Origin: a virus
Length of the DNA stretch: 35,477 nt
Virus record (IMG/VR): IMGVR_UViG_3300046530_000128
Location: 1 to 35,477 of that record
Reading direction: 5' to 3' (one strand)
Shown: positions 5,679 to 14,321 of the stretch, piece by piece
Numbering within the stretch: the first letter of the stretch is position 1
How the letters are laid out: every line of letters starts with the position of its first letter
Made by a program: the position numbers and the translations under genes
Notes under the pieces: model-generated
What the model was told of the DNA's origin: nothing
The model's input: only the letters and a program-made list of their open reading frames with translations
Databases searched by the model: none

Positions 5679-6629
5679 ATGCGATCAACACTACTACGCA
5701 CATTATCACTCGTAGCTGCTGCTACGATCCCCCTCTGTGCAAATGCTACCTGCACTTACCTTGCGGGGCACGGCCCAGTAACCATGAGCACCAAACTCCC
5801 TCCCAGCATTACTGTTCCAGCGAATACGCCCAACGGTACGATAATATACATAGGGGGCGATGGTTTTGCGAAAGAGCTAAAAAATCGATTTGGTTGTACT
5901 ACTAGCTTTTCCGCTGGAAGTATGGACGCACGAGGACAGAATGCGACCTCTGGAACTTACCCCATAGGAGATACAGGCTTGGCGTGGGAATGGACTACTA
6001 ACCAGGAGAGAGTTGGACAATATCCTGCTATCACAAAGGATGCCGCCCCCGATTATACTTTCAACTATTTGATCCTAGGTTTTAATATCGTTAAAATCGG
6101 AGACATCAAAGCTGGTGCAAGAATCCCCGGCGGAATATTAGGTTATTACAGAGATGGCGAACTTTACCCGATAACCCTAAGCGTCACGGAAATGAATGTT
6201 GTCGCAGCCTCCTGCGAAACACCGGATATCACTGTCCGAATGGGCACCTTCACGCTCAGCGACATTGGAAAGGCACAGGGAAGCCACTCTGAGCCTGTTG
6301 CTTTTGGCATAAAATTGAATAATTGCCCAGCAGGCCTTAATAAAATAAATTATCGCTTCACGAGAGTCGGCGAGACTGCCGGTTATCGAAATGGTGTCAT
6401 CAGATTGAATTCAAGTTCCACAGCCAAGGGTATTGGCATCCAGATAAAACATTCCAATGGCCAGCCAGCCATAATTGACGGCACAACCAAGCAAATTTAT
6501 GACGGTTATGATTCAAAAGGAGGAAACTTTGAAATCCCTATGACAGCCGCTTACTTTCACATCGATAACGAAGACTTAAAGCCTGGCACGGCCAATGCTG
6601 AGCTTAACTTTACAATTGAATATCTATAA
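5679..6629 (+). CDS. Orphan FimH-like fimbrial adhesin (phage cargo)
   Basis: A 316-residue exported protein. Residues 1-23 form a signal peptide cut after ANA, giving a mature start TCTYL. Residues about 24-165 form an N-terminal adhesin-type domain, and about 175-316 a pilin domain (CETPDITVRMGTF, the paired Cys in NNCPAG, and a terminal beta strand LNFTIEYL that could serve in donor-strand exchange). This is the two-domain plan of chaperone-usher tip adhesins. No chaperone, usher or major pilin gene is nearby, so it would need a host system. It is transcribed against the tail operon, like other phage morons. AT content is higher than in the tail genes. Confidence 0.75.
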   Translation: MRSTLLRTLSLVAAATIPLCANATCTYLAGHGPVTMSTKLPPSITVPANTPNGTIIYIGGDGFAKELKNRFGCTTSFSAGSMDARGQNATSGTYPIGDTGLAWEWTTNQERVGQYPAITKDAAPDYTFNYLILGFNIVKIGDIKAGARIPGGILGYYRDGELYPITLSVTEMNVVAASCETPDITVRMGTFTLSDIGKAQGSHSEPVAFGIKLNNCPAGLNKINYRFTRVGETAGYRNGVIRLNSSSTAKGIGIQIKHSNGQPAIIDGTTKQIYDGYDSKGGNFEIPMTAAYFHIDNEDLKPGTANAELNFTIEYL

Positions 6630-6755
6630 CCGGAAAACTTTACAGCTTACAAACAAAAAAACAATGCAGCTTGATTTGTTTCAACCGTTGAGCTACACCT
6701 AACAGCGCTGACTCTGAAACTAGGCATTTAACTGAGCATCCATAAATAAAATAAA

Positions 6756-7751
6756 CTACGCCGATACCGCAGGCTTCGACTGCAACGTTATTTTTTCGAG
6801 TTTTACTAGGCTAGTAGAAGCTTGCGATGCATACAGGGTAAAATTGCCCGCATTGTTCGGCGTTTGCGTGACGCCATGATTATGCATGGCTATTTGCACA
6901 TTCATATCCTCAATTAATTTAAGCACATCGCAAACAACCTGAAATAAGTTAATTGATTCCGACCCAATCCAGTTCTTCGGTGCCATCAGGCGCTGTTCTT
7001 TAGCTGCGATGCTTCGGCGCAGCCCTTCAATTCGCTCCTGCATATCCCCTCCCACAGTGGCGTTGTACTTCTTTCCGACAACCAGGTTCAGATCACGACC
7101 GGTCGCTAGGTGCAGATCATCCACTGCCGCCACGCTCGCGGATCCTCCTGACAGCAGCTTGAGCGCGCCCAGTGCCTCGATCGTCTTCACACCACCCACA
7201 GACTCGGTTGAGTGGTCATCTACCGCTCGCGTGTGACTCTGGAAATACTCGCTGTTGTCGAGGGCTTCAACTTCGCGCTCGATCGCCTGATCACGAATCT
7301 TGCCATCGGTCTGACGTAGCCAGTTGCCGTCGGCATCGACGCGCTGCTGGGCGGCTTCGCTGTGCTGCCACACCTGATCCCCCTTCGGCACCTTGGGCAT
7401 ACTCAGGCCGTGCGGCAAGATCGATTGAATGTAGGGTTTGTTTGGCAGGCCGTAGGCGAAGCACACCACCACCCGCGTGCCTTCCTCCGGAAAGGCATAA
7501 ATGCCCATTTCCTCCCCACCGGTAGGCAGCGGTAAAGGAACGCCAGTGAGCGGCAGCATGGCCGGATCTGGCTCGTCATCCGGGCCGAGTACGACAATGT
7601 CCACGGCGTAGCGGGGGCGGAAGTCGTCGCACAGTCCAGCGTCCGCCGGCGCGTCGGCCACTGCGGTGACCCGGGCAAAGCGCGGCAGGTGGTAACCACC
7701 GGTGAGTTCGGGAAATTGTCGCTCTACAGAGCGGCGGATTGCGTCTTCCAT
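6756..7751 (-). CDS. Baseplate spike protein (gpV/VgrG-like)
   Basis: A 331-residue structural protein and the last gene of the late operon. Residues about 20-130 look like an OB-fold spike hub (YAVDIVVLG, GTRVVVCFAYGLPNKPYIQSIL). A middle part with repeated short strands (HLATGRDLNLVVGKKYNATVGGD) suggests a beta-helical shaft as in gpV and VgrG proteins. A C-terminal helical region follows, with a His motif AMHNHGV. It would form the membrane-piercing tip under the baseplate. The start overlaps the end of the hub gene by 28 bases. Confidence 0.7.
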   Translation of the reverse strand: MEDAIRRSVERQFPELTGGYHLPRFARVTAVADAPADAGLCDDFRPRYAVDIVVLGPDDEPDPAMLPLTGVPLPLPTGGEEMGIYAFPEEGTRVVVCFAYGLPNKPYIQSILPHGLSMPKVPKGDQVWQHSEAAQQRVDADGNWLRQTDGKIRDQAIEREVEALDNSEYFQSHTRAVDDHSTESVGGVKTIEALGALKLLSGGSASVAAVDDLHLATGRDLNLVVGKKYNATVGGDMQERIEGLRRSIAAKEQRLMAPKNWIGSESINLFQVVCDVLKLIEDMNVQIAMHNHGVTQTPNNAGNFTLYASQASTSLVKLEKITLQSKPAVSA

Positions 7752-8428
7752 CGGATGGCCATCTGGTCGTTGGCAAGCGACACCGTGGTGATGCGCTCGC
7801 CGTTATTGATCGTTGCACCTGGTCGCACGCCGGGAAGGGCCGCGACCATTGCGCTCTGGTTGCCCTGGTAGCCGTCGAACAGCTCCGTGGGGATTTGCAG
7901 CGGCGCACGTGCGCCGAAAAAACTGTCGGCCCAACTGCCGGCGAACACTTCACCGTTGCCCAACTGGTGCCAAGTGAAGTCGGGAATGCTGAACACTCGG
8001 GCCAAACTGTCCATAGCCTGGTAACCGGCAGCGAGGCTGTAGAAATACGGCGCCTTCACGCTGGCATAAGGCCGATCGGGGACACGAAAGCGCAGCCCGG
8101 TCTGCTCGCTGACCTGGGCCAGCATGGCGCGCAGATCCACATGACGCAGGTTCAACGGCAACGGGTTGGCCAACACGGCGGCCAGCTCACGACAGAACAG
8201 CACCTGTTCGACCGCGTTGGCGGCCGTGCAGCGCTCGACGTAGCCGATAAAGTGCCGTTGCAGCGTGCCCTCGTTGTAGCCGATATCCAGCGTCACCAGC
8301 CCTTTCAGCGGCACAGGGGATTGAACTGTGAAGTTCGCCCGGCCGGGGCTGGTAGCGTCCAGCCTGACGTCCTCCTTGATGAGAGCGATCGGGGCGCCGT
8401 TGATGGAAAGTATCTTGTGCAGTTTCAC
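7724..8428 (-). CDS. Baseplate hub protein (gpD-like)
   Basis: A 234-residue protein. It has a beta-rich N-terminus (SINGAPIALIKEDVRLDATS) followed by a gp27/gpD-like hub fold (FIGYVERC, LRAMLAQVSEQTGLRF, YQAMDSLARVFSIPDFTWHQL). The position between the gpU-like and spike genes fits a hub that joins tail tube to spike. It is shorter than P2 gpD (about 390 residues) and lacks its C-terminal part, which is probably supplied by the separate spike protein. Start and stop overlap both neighbours, implying coupled translation. Confidence 0.65.
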   Translation of the reverse strand: MKLHKILSINGAPIALIKEDVRLDATSPGRANFTVQSPVPLKGLVTLDIGYNEGTLQRHFIGYVERCTAANAVEQVLFCRELAAVLANPLPLNLRHVDLRAMLAQVSEQTGLRFRVPDRPYASVKAPYFYSLAAGYQAMDSLARVFSIPDFTWHQLGNGEVFAGSWADSFFGARAPLQIPTELFDGYQGNQSAMVAALPGVRPGATINNGERITTVSLANDQMAIRWKTQSAAL

Positions 8429-8970
8429 GCCTGCTCACTCCCGAGCCACTTATCCACACGTCCCAGCACCTTTTCAAAGCCGCTCAGCGCGGGGTTGTCG
8501 TTGGTTGCGTCACCGGCGGCGCCTTCGCCGACCGTACTGCCCGGCGCGCCCTGAGCGTCTACCTTGTTGCCGGCGCGCCGGCCTTCGACTTTCTCCGGGT
8601 TCGATTCGCGCTCGCTCAGGGTGAATTGCACAAGCCAGGCTTTCAGGGTGTCGGCTTCCCGCGCACTGACGCCGTCGGAGAACTCCACCTGACGCACGCC
8701 GAAGGATTCGGCCGTGTCGTTCACGATCCGGTACAGATGCAACTGACCGCCGCCAGCGGTGGCTTCAGCCATGCGCAACAGATCCGTCAGCTGGGTTTTA
8801 TCCACAAAGGGAATCATCAGCGAGACAGCCAGCGTCTTAGGCTTGAAGCCTTTGTGAGCCTTGTCGGAGTTGCTGGTCTGGCCGGACATATCGCCGCTTT
8901 CGATTCGCAGGTTGGCCGTGACTTTGAGGTTCTTGCCTTGGACTTTTTGCCCGTCGAGTAAGAGCGTCAT
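8425..8970 (-). CDS. Tail/baseplate protein (possible gpU-like role)
   Basis: A 181-residue protein starting MTLLLDGQKVQGKNLKV, with a beta-rich domain of about 135 residues and a low-complexity Gly/Ala/Asn linker (residues about 135-160). The order before the hub and spike genes matches the U-D position of P2 and the baseplate block of HP1/K139 phages, suggesting a tail-end or baseplate adaptor. The first 95 residues contain motifs typical of this phage group (LAVSLMIPFVDKTQLTDLL). It overlaps both neighbours by 4 bases. Confidence 0.55.
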   Translation of the reverse strand: MTLLLDGQKVQGKNLKVTANLRIESGDMSGQTSNSDKAHKGFKPKTLAVSLMIPFVDKTQLTDLLRMAEATAGGGQLHLYRIVNDTAESFGVRQVEFSDGVSAREADTLKAWLVQFTLSERESNPEKVEGRRAGNKVDAQGAPGSTVGEGAAGDATNDNPALSGFEKVLGRVDKWLGSEQA

Positions 8971-9890
8971 AGGCCTACCAGTTCCCGCACAAAGCTCAAT
9001 CCTTTTTTACTGCCGACCAACAGAACCCCGACACACTGAATCCATTCATGGCCCGGCGCATCGCCGGCCAACAACTCGCGGCGTAATTCGCCGGCAGTGC
9101 CTGGGCCAATCATCCGCGCGCACATGCTGACATCAGGGTTGCCACCGGCCAGCAGGTCTTTCAGGTCAGCCAATTGCTTATCTCTCCCCTGCTGCTGGGC
9201 GCTCTTGCGAGCTGCCAGCGCTGCCAGATCGGCCAACGGCGAGCTGTCGGCGGCGTAGCCTTCCAGCACGGCTATCTGCCCCGCCATCGACTGTTTGGCA
9301 GCTTTGACCACCGTGCAACGCTCCAGCGGCAAACCCTTCCAGCGCGGCAGAGTTCCAGCGCCGGGGATCTCCCACTTTTCGCTCTCCAGTTTCACCAGGT
9401 GTTGCGCCCGGCGCTCGGTGCGCACCAGGTCAGGGATCGGCAGCAGAGCATTGAATCGCGCCAAGGTGCTAGCCAGTTGTTCCAGCCGCGTGCCCAGGAA
9501 CAAGATCGATAGCCCGTATTGCGGCCCGGTCGGGCGCCCGCAGTCGCTGGCGTCTTCCAGTTTCTTGGCGAGATGTTCCAGCGCGTTGGGCGCGGACAGA
9601 AAGCGCTGATAGCCCGCGCCCTGGCCAACGCCGCTTTGAAATGGCGTCACGACCAGGCACGCCGGAACCTGCCCCATCTGCTCGGCCAGCGCTGCGCGTC
9701 CGGCCGCGATCGCGCCTTTTGCTGCATCACCGACCGGCCCCGGGTTGGTGTTGGCCAGTCCACTCAGGCCAGCAAGGCGCTGGGCGGTCCTGGCCAGTTC
9801 GCCACCGGCCAGATCCTTGGCCGCTGACAGCCCGGCCATCCACTGCGTGGCCTGCTCCGGCCAGCGCATTGTCACCGGTGCCCAGGTCAT
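8967..9890 (-). CDS. Tail-associated structural protein, HP1-type
   Basis: A 307-residue protein not assigned to a named P2 gene. The N-terminal third is Ala/Gly-rich and helical (residues 1-75). The middle contains FLGTRLEQLASTLARFNALLPIPDL, and the C-terminal part contains GPGTAGELRRELLAGD and VLLVGSKKGLSFVREL. No signal peptide or transmembrane helix is seen. Its place between the fibre assembly gene and the gpU-like gene suggests a baseplate or tail role shared with HP1-like phages. Start overlaps the preceding gene by 4 bases. Confidence 0.5.
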   Translation of the reverse strand: MTWAPVTMRWPEQATQWMAGLSAAKDLAGGELARTAQRLAGLSGLANTNPGPVGDAAKGAIAAGRAALAEQMGQVPACLVVTPFQSGVGQGAGYQRFLSAPNALEHLAKKLEDASDCGRPTGPQYGLSILFLGTRLEQLASTLARFNALLPIPDLVRTERRAQHLVKLESEKWEIPGAGTLPRWKGLPLERCTVVKAAKQSMAGQIAVLEGYAADSSPLADLAALAARKSAQQQGRDKQLADLKDLLAGGNPDVSMCARMIGPGTAGELRRELLAGDAPGHEWIQCVGVLLVGSKKGLSFVRELVGL

Positions 9891-10594
9891 GCCGGCGGCG
9901 TCCAGGTGATGGCTTTCATTGCCTTCAGATTTTTGTCTTTCTGAGCCTTCGCCACAGCTTGGCGCAGTGTTTCCGCGTGCTGCTGTGCGGCCTGCCGGAA
10001 GCGCACCAGGTCAAGGCTGACTTTCTGCAACTGTTCGATGGTATGCGGCCGGAACGCCAGCACTTGGTCGGCGTCATAGCATGGGTAAACGTCGTCCAGG
10101 CCCAGCACTACCTGGCCGTTTAAATTCACCTGGTCATCGATCGCGCTGCTGTAGCGATATGGCTCGCCCAATGCGCTGGAGGTGAAGCCCCCCGCGATGT
10201 AGGCCGCGAAGTCAGCCCCGATCATCTGCAGTTTCTGATCGCGCAGTGAGGCCAGTACGGCGTCGACGTCATCCACCCACTTGCCTTTCTTCCAGACCTG
10301 GTTCGGTTCTGGCCGGCTCATGGTGAAGCCCGCCGGCACTGGCTCGAAACCTTCGAGAGTCCGTGGCTCGCCGGTTTCGGTGCTGTACACCACGACACCG
10401 CCGAAATAATCCACCAACTGCCAGGCCTTGCCGTTCCACCATGCGGCTTTGTGTTCCGGTACCGAAGGCGGCTCAGCTTCCACGCAGCCGCCAGGAATCA
10501 GATAAACACCTGGCTCCAGCGGCGATTCATCAGCCGCTACCGCACCAATGAAAATGCCGAGGTGGTCGGTTTGATAAACCAGTTTTTCAGTCAT
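9887..10594 (-). CDS. Tail fibre assembly chaperone, DUF4376-like C-terminus
   Basis: A 235-residue protein. The N-terminal half has aromatic short repeats (AAWWNGKAWQLVDYFGG, PNQVWKKGKWVDD) typical of tail-fibre assembly proteins that start with a moiety copied from fibre ends. The C-terminal half (residues about 140-215) resembles the DUF4376 helical domain (GFTSSALGEPYRYSSAIDDQ, FRQAAQQHAETLR). The start MTEKLVYQ is preferred over MRSS four codons upstream because GAGATCGAGC lies just before it. It directly follows the fibre gene, as in P2 H-G, and should help fold or trimerise that fibre. Confidence 0.7.
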   Translation of the reverse strand: MTEKLVYQTDHLGIFIGAVAADESPLEPGVYLIPGGCVEAEPPSVPEHKAAWWNGKAWQLVDYFGGVVVYSTETGEPRTLEGFEPVPAGFTMSRPEPNQVWKKGKWVDDVDAVLASLRDQKLQMIGADFAAYIAGGFTSSALGEPYRYSSAIDDQVNLNGQVVLGLDDVYPCYDADQVLAFRPHTIEQLQKVSLDLVRFRQAAQQHAETLRQAVAKAQKDKNLKAMKAITWTPPA

Positions 10595-10602
10595 GCTCGA
10601 TC

Positions 10603-12300
10603 TCAATACTTGATGCAGTAATTTAGGGCCATGTTTCGAGGCCGGGTTTCGGCGCCGCCAGCGGCGGCAACAGTCACACCGTGGGTATGCGCACCGCTGC
10701 CACTCACGCCAATGTTGTGCGCGTGCAGGCCAGCGGCGCCGATGCCGACGTTGTGTGCGTGATTGCCTTGGTAGTCGGTGCGCATGGGGCGACCGTCGGC
10801 GTTCTTGCCACCGGGGATTTCCAGCTCTGTGAAAACGCTGCCACCTGCTGGATACCCCACGTTGATCCCGGCGCCGTTATCGACTATTCGAAACCCGTGG
10901 TCGTGGTTACCTTGCGCGTCAGTCCAGGCACTGTGGTTGTGGTTGCCTTGGGCATCAGTCCAGGCACTGTGCAAGTGGTCGCCTACGGCCGCAGCCGACG
11001 CAGAGTGCGCATGGGAATGAATCATCATGTCCTGATATGCGCCGAACGCTCGGCCGGGATCCAGCCCGCGCCCATCGTCCCAGCCGCGAGGGAACAAGCC
11101 GCGCATGTCTGGCAGATTGAATGTGGTTGAACCATCACCCTCCCCGTAGTGCGTCCCAAGCCAAGCGAAGAGTTGTGCGAACGTGCTACGCGAGACCGCC
11201 GCACCATTGCACTTAAGCCATCCCGTCGGGGCGGCGCTCATTGCAAACGCTGCCACCATGCCGGTCATTGAATCCCCGACTTGTTTCTGGAGTTTGTTGA
11301 GTGCCGCCGTAGATGCCACGATGTCGCTGCTGTTGGTTGCTGGATCGTCGCTAATGGCGTTGGGCAAGTTGCCCAGTCCGACGTCTGCTTTGGTCGTGGC
11401 CCGGGCACGCAGTTGCGGATAATCGCCGGTACGAGAGGCGAGATATTTGATCAACGCACCGCCGACTGGCTCGGCGTCCCGCAAATCCACGATATTGCTG
11501 GGTGAAATGAAATCAGCGATCGGCACGCAGTAATGACGCACGCCGGCAGCATCGGTGTAATCGGCCTGGTCACCGAACACCACTTTCCATACAGCCACCC
11601 GATCGTTCAATTGGCGCTCGAGGCAAACGTCCAGACAGACCTTGCCGACAGGAACGACACCCGGGATGGCTTCTGCCTTCGCGATCGCCACACGGACGCC
11701 CTCGACGTAGACCGTGCCACCGTTGATCTGGTAGCCGGTTTCTACTTTTTCGAACATCAGTGAATCACTGAAAAAGAACGCACGTCCGTAAAGGTTGCGA
11801 TTGCTCAGACGTTCGCGCTCGTCGATACCGGCAAGGCGCACCGTGAAGTCATGCTGCCAAGTGCTGGCATCGATCTTCATACCGGTGAGCTGCATTGCAC
11901 CGTCAAAGGCCACCAGAAAATTGCGGGTGACGTTGTTGCCGATCTGCTCCGGCGGAATGTTTCTCCGTTTCTGTTGCAGTGGCACCGACGACGCGGCGAA
12001 CAAGATTCCGTCAGCGTCCTCAAGTCCGACCCAGTTGAAGTCCCAATCCCCGACGTCTGACCCCAGCTGTGCGCTGTACACCACCTGGTTCGGGTTCACG
12101 TAACCCGCGTTCTTTTCAGGGATGGTGTAGACGTGAACAATCTGCGCAGCCGGTGGCTTGCCGGCAGCGCGATCGAGCGGCGCGGTCGGATCAAGTCCGG
12201 GCACATTCGCAAAGATGAATCGGCTGACGATCAGCGGCTTTTGCTGGCTTTGTTTAAGGGCGATTTGGCTTTCGCCGGCCAAGGTAATACTGGCGCTCAC
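10603..12300 (-). CDS. Tail fibre with collar domain and His repeats
   Basis: A 565-residue fibre. The N-terminal 150 residues resemble the phage tail-collar fibre attachment family (SASITLAGESQIALKQ, SRFIFANVPGLDP). Residues about 365-440 are a Phage Tail Collar domain (APTGWLKCNGAAVSRSTF, FNLPDMRGLFPRGWDDG). After it come HxH motifs (HSHAHS, GDHLHS, GNHNHS, GNHDHG, HAHN, HTHG) that in short tail fibres bind metal along the trimer axis. The GTG at 12300 is chosen because GGAG precedes it by 8 bases; the ATG at 12324 lies inside the upstream gene. It is the likely receptor-binding protein. Confidence 0.8.
   Translation of the reverse strand: MSASITLAGESQIALKQSQQKPLIVSRFIFANVPGLDPTAPLDRAAGKPPAAQIVHVYTIPEKNAGYVNPNQVVYSAQLGSDVGDWDFNWVGLEDADGILFAASSVPLQQKRRNIPPEQIGNNVTRNFLVAFDGAMQLTGMKIDASTWQHDFTVRLAGIDERERLSNRNLYGRAFFFSDSLMFEKVETGYQINGGTVYVEGVRVAIAKAEAIPGVVPVGKVCLDVCLERQLNDRVAVWKVVFGDQADYTDAAGVRHYCVPIADFISPSNIVDLRDAEPVGGALIKYLASRTGDYPQLRARATTKADVGLGNLPNAISDDPATNSSDIVASTAALNKLQKQVGDSMTGMVAAFAMSAAPTGWLKCNGAAVSRSTFAQLFAWLGTHYGEGDGSTTFNLPDMRGLFPRGWDDGRGLDPGRAFGAYQDMMIHSHAHSASAAAVGDHLHSAWTDAQGNHNHSAWTDAQGNHDHGFRIVDNGAGINVGYPAGGSVFTELEIPGGKNADGRPMRTDYQGNHAHNVGIGAAGLHAHNIGVSGSGAHTHGVTVAAAGGAETRPRNMALNYCIKY
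10898..10969. repeat. Two 36-bp tandem repeats in the fibre gene
   Basis: Units 10898-10933 and 10934-10969 differ at about 4 of 36 positions and code for two copies of the HSAWTDAQGNH motif, each adding HxH metal ligands to the fibre. A shorter, more diverged copy follows. Such in-frame units can change copy number by slippage or recombination and alter fibre length. Confidence 0.75.
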
Positions 12301-12310
12301 GCGTGCGCTC

Positions 12311-12835
12311 CTACAGGCTGGCAACCAGCGTTTGCTGGTCGTCGTTGAAGTCGATCAGGGCGATTTGCAGCCCTACGGGGGTGATGGTCACGAAGTCATA
12401 ACGGCGGCAGGTGCGGCCGTACTGTTGGATCAGCACGCGCAACAGTTCAGGGTTCAAAGACAACTGAGCGTTGCTGAACTTCAGCAGCACGACGTCCCAA
12501 TCGCGGTCGGGCTGGCGCTCCTCGATCTCGACGTAACCCACGCCCAGGCGTTCAAAAATGCGTTTCAACCCGGCGGTGCTACCGGCGTCGACCGAGTTGA
12601 TAAACGCGTATTTCACGCGCAGTCGAAACAGCGACTCGGGTTCGCCCTTGAAGCGCGTCACGTCACGTTGCCAGGCCCACAGTTCAAGGATGTTCATGTG
12701 GCAGGTGTCTGGATCGATCTGCGAATAGGGCCAACGCAACCAGCCGGTGACGGTTTCCCACCACGCCTGTGCAGCGGCCACCAGCTTTGAAAGCTCGGTG
12801 CCGCCCAGCCAGAACGGCAATTTGAGTTTGATCAT
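12311..12835 (-). CDS. Tail protein I (baseplate)
   Basis: A 174-residue protein in the P2 gpI position, between baseplate J and the fibre. Motifs of this family are visible: LPFWLGGTELSKLVAAAQAW near the N-terminus, LWAWQRDVTRFKGEPESLFRLRVKYAF in the middle (quoted in part), and a strand-rich C-terminus ending RRYDFVTITPVGL. It would connect the baseplate wedge to the fibres. It overlaps the J gene by 4 bases and ends 10 bases before the fibre GTG. Confidence 0.75.
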   Translation of the reverse strand: MIKLKLPFWLGGTELSKLVAAAQAWWETVTGWLRWPYSQIDPDTCHMNILELWAWQRDVTRFKGEPESLFRLRVKYAFINSVDAGSTAGLKRIFERLGVGYVEIEERQPDRDWDVVLLKFSNAQLSLNPELLRVLIQQYGRTCRRYDFVTITPVGLQIALIDFNDDQQTLVASL

Positions 12836-14007
12836 TGCAGGTTCACCTTCAGCGACGTCAGGCGCGGGATGTCCAATCCGCTGGTGATGTCGACGCCCGG
12901 TGTAAACCGCAGTGAAGCGATATCGACGAACTCCTGGTGCAACTCCTCCGCCAGTCGACTGAAGCTGAAACGCGATTGGGGATAAGTGAGCGTCGGCTGA
13001 TAGTCGCGCGGCGTGCTTTCACGAAACGCGGCCCGTATGAACAGCTCGACCTCACTTTTCAACGTGTCGACCTGCTCGGCGCTCAGGTTAGGTTGCGGCC
13101 AGAGCGTCATCGCAACACTCACGGGTACTTCGGGCATCACCATGGCCAGCAGATCATCGCCGTGGCCATGGTTGCCCTGGTCGCGAATGTGCGAATTGAT
13201 TTGCTCCAGGTAATTTGCCGCCGGCACACCTGCATCAAACAACACAAAGGCATTCGCGCTGCCCGGGCCACGCGGTGCGCCATGTTCGAAGTAAACGCCG
13301 TCCGGACGCACGCCCGGAAAGGCCGAGATCATGGCGCGATACACCGCGTCGGTGTGCCACTGATTGACGGCCGAGAACTGGTTGCGCACGCGCAAACGCA
13401 GCTGGTCGTTCGGTTCCGGATCCGCACCTGGTGATTCCAGCCAACCGTCCTTGTTCACTACCTGAACAATGCCGGGGATGGGCACCGGCAGGATGGCGTA
13501 GTAACCCGGCGCGAGATTGAAACCGCTGCCGGTTTCGATTGCCTCCACCGGGACTTCCAGCTGCAGCTGGCCCGCGACAAACGTCGCCGGCGCCGTGGTA
13601 ATCAATTGGTACACGTTGCCGTTGATGGCGGCGGACTGCACCACAATGCCTTTTTCCAATTCCATGACACCGTCCGGCAAGGCCCGGGTAAACAGCAATT
13701 TACCGCGGGCTTTGGTGGCGCCTTTACGCTCGACGTTGACCGCCCAGGCGAGCATGTCCAGCCAGGCGTCCACCGCTGTTTTCACAAAGAAATTCGGCAG
13801 CACCGTCAGACAGAGAAAGTCCAACAGCCACAACACCGGTTTGGTCACCAGCGCGGTCATCACCCGCCAGAACGGCGAATAACTGCTGGTGTTGGCCACC
13901 TTCGCGCCTTGGGCTTCGACTTCCTTTTCCCACGCGGCCTTCAAACCGGCCTCGGTGGTTGGTATGCCGGCGTCGGCGATCACCTTTTTAAAATCGACCT
14001 GGCTCAC
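12832..14007 (-). CDS. Baseplate assembly protein J
   Basis: A 391-residue baseplate wedge protein of the Baseplate_J/gp47 family. Characteristic parts: an N-terminal helix-rich domain containing FFVKTAVDAWLDMLAWAV, then KARGKLLFTRALPDG and VEAIETGSGFNLAPGYYAIL (beta sandwich), PNDQLRLRVRNQF and HTDAVYRAMISAFPGV. It acts in the outer baseplate of contractile tails. The length agrees with HP1/K139-type J proteins rather than P2 J (about 300 residues). It overlaps both neighbours by 4 bases. Confidence 0.85.
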   Translation of the reverse strand: MSQVDFKKVIADAGIPTTEAGLKAAWEKEVEAQGAKVANTSSYSPFWRVMTALVTKPVLWLLDFLCLTVLPNFFVKTAVDAWLDMLAWAVNVERKGATKARGKLLFTRALPDGVMELEKGIVVQSAAINGNVYQLITTAPATFVAGQLQLEVPVEAIETGSGFNLAPGYYAILPVPIPGIVQVVNKDGWLESPGADPEPNDQLRLRVRNQFSAVNQWHTDAVYRAMISAFPGVRPDGVYFEHGAPRGPGSANAFVLFDAGVPAANYLEQINSHIRDQGNHGHGDDLLAMVMPEVPVSVAMTLWPQPNLSAEQVDTLKSEVELFIRAAFRESTPRDYQPTLTYPQSRFSFSRLAEELHQEFVDIASLRFTPGVDITSGLDIPRLTSLKVNLQ

Positions 14008-14321
14008 AGACTTACCTCAATCGAACCAAATTTCAGGGTTTTCGCAGTGACCAGGTACACGCCTGGTTCCTGCTGGGTGATGCGTGCCGTGCCCGGCACC
14101 AGGCGCTGGTCGTCCTCCACCAACAGTTCCAGTTGCTGGATGCAGTCGCGCTGCCGCAGCCGATCGCGCTCGGCCACCAGCGTCACCAGCAACCCGCTGT
14201 CGCGGATCATGTGAGCGATGTCCTGGGCGATGCAGGCGCGGTCGTCGACCAGCAGAGGCTGGCGAGACGGATCCAGAGCCAGGTCGTTGTTGACGATCAA
14301 CAAATCGACGTACTCGCTCAT
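14004..14321 (-). CDS. Baseplate W/gp25-position protein (DUF2590-like)
   Basis: A 105-residue protein between tape measure and baseplate J. The sequence (NNDLALDPSRQPLLVDDRAC, AQDIAHMIRDSGL, LVAERDRL) looks like the DUF2590 family of HP1/K139-type phages, and it holds the place of P2 gpW, a gp25-like baseplate wedge protein. The C-terminus is beta-rich (YLVTAKTLKFGSIEVSL). A four-base overlap on each side implies translational coupling. Confidence 0.7.
   Translation of the reverse strand: MSEYVDLLIVNNDLALDPSRQPLLVDDRACIAQDIAHMIRDSGLLVTLVAERDRLRQRDCIQQLELLVEDDQRLVPGTARITQQEPGVYLVTAKTLKFGSIEVSL

Noticed and set aside
7739-8554. 271-codon plus-strand ORF
   Set aside because: Antisense shadow of the hub and gpU-like genes in GC-rich DNA.
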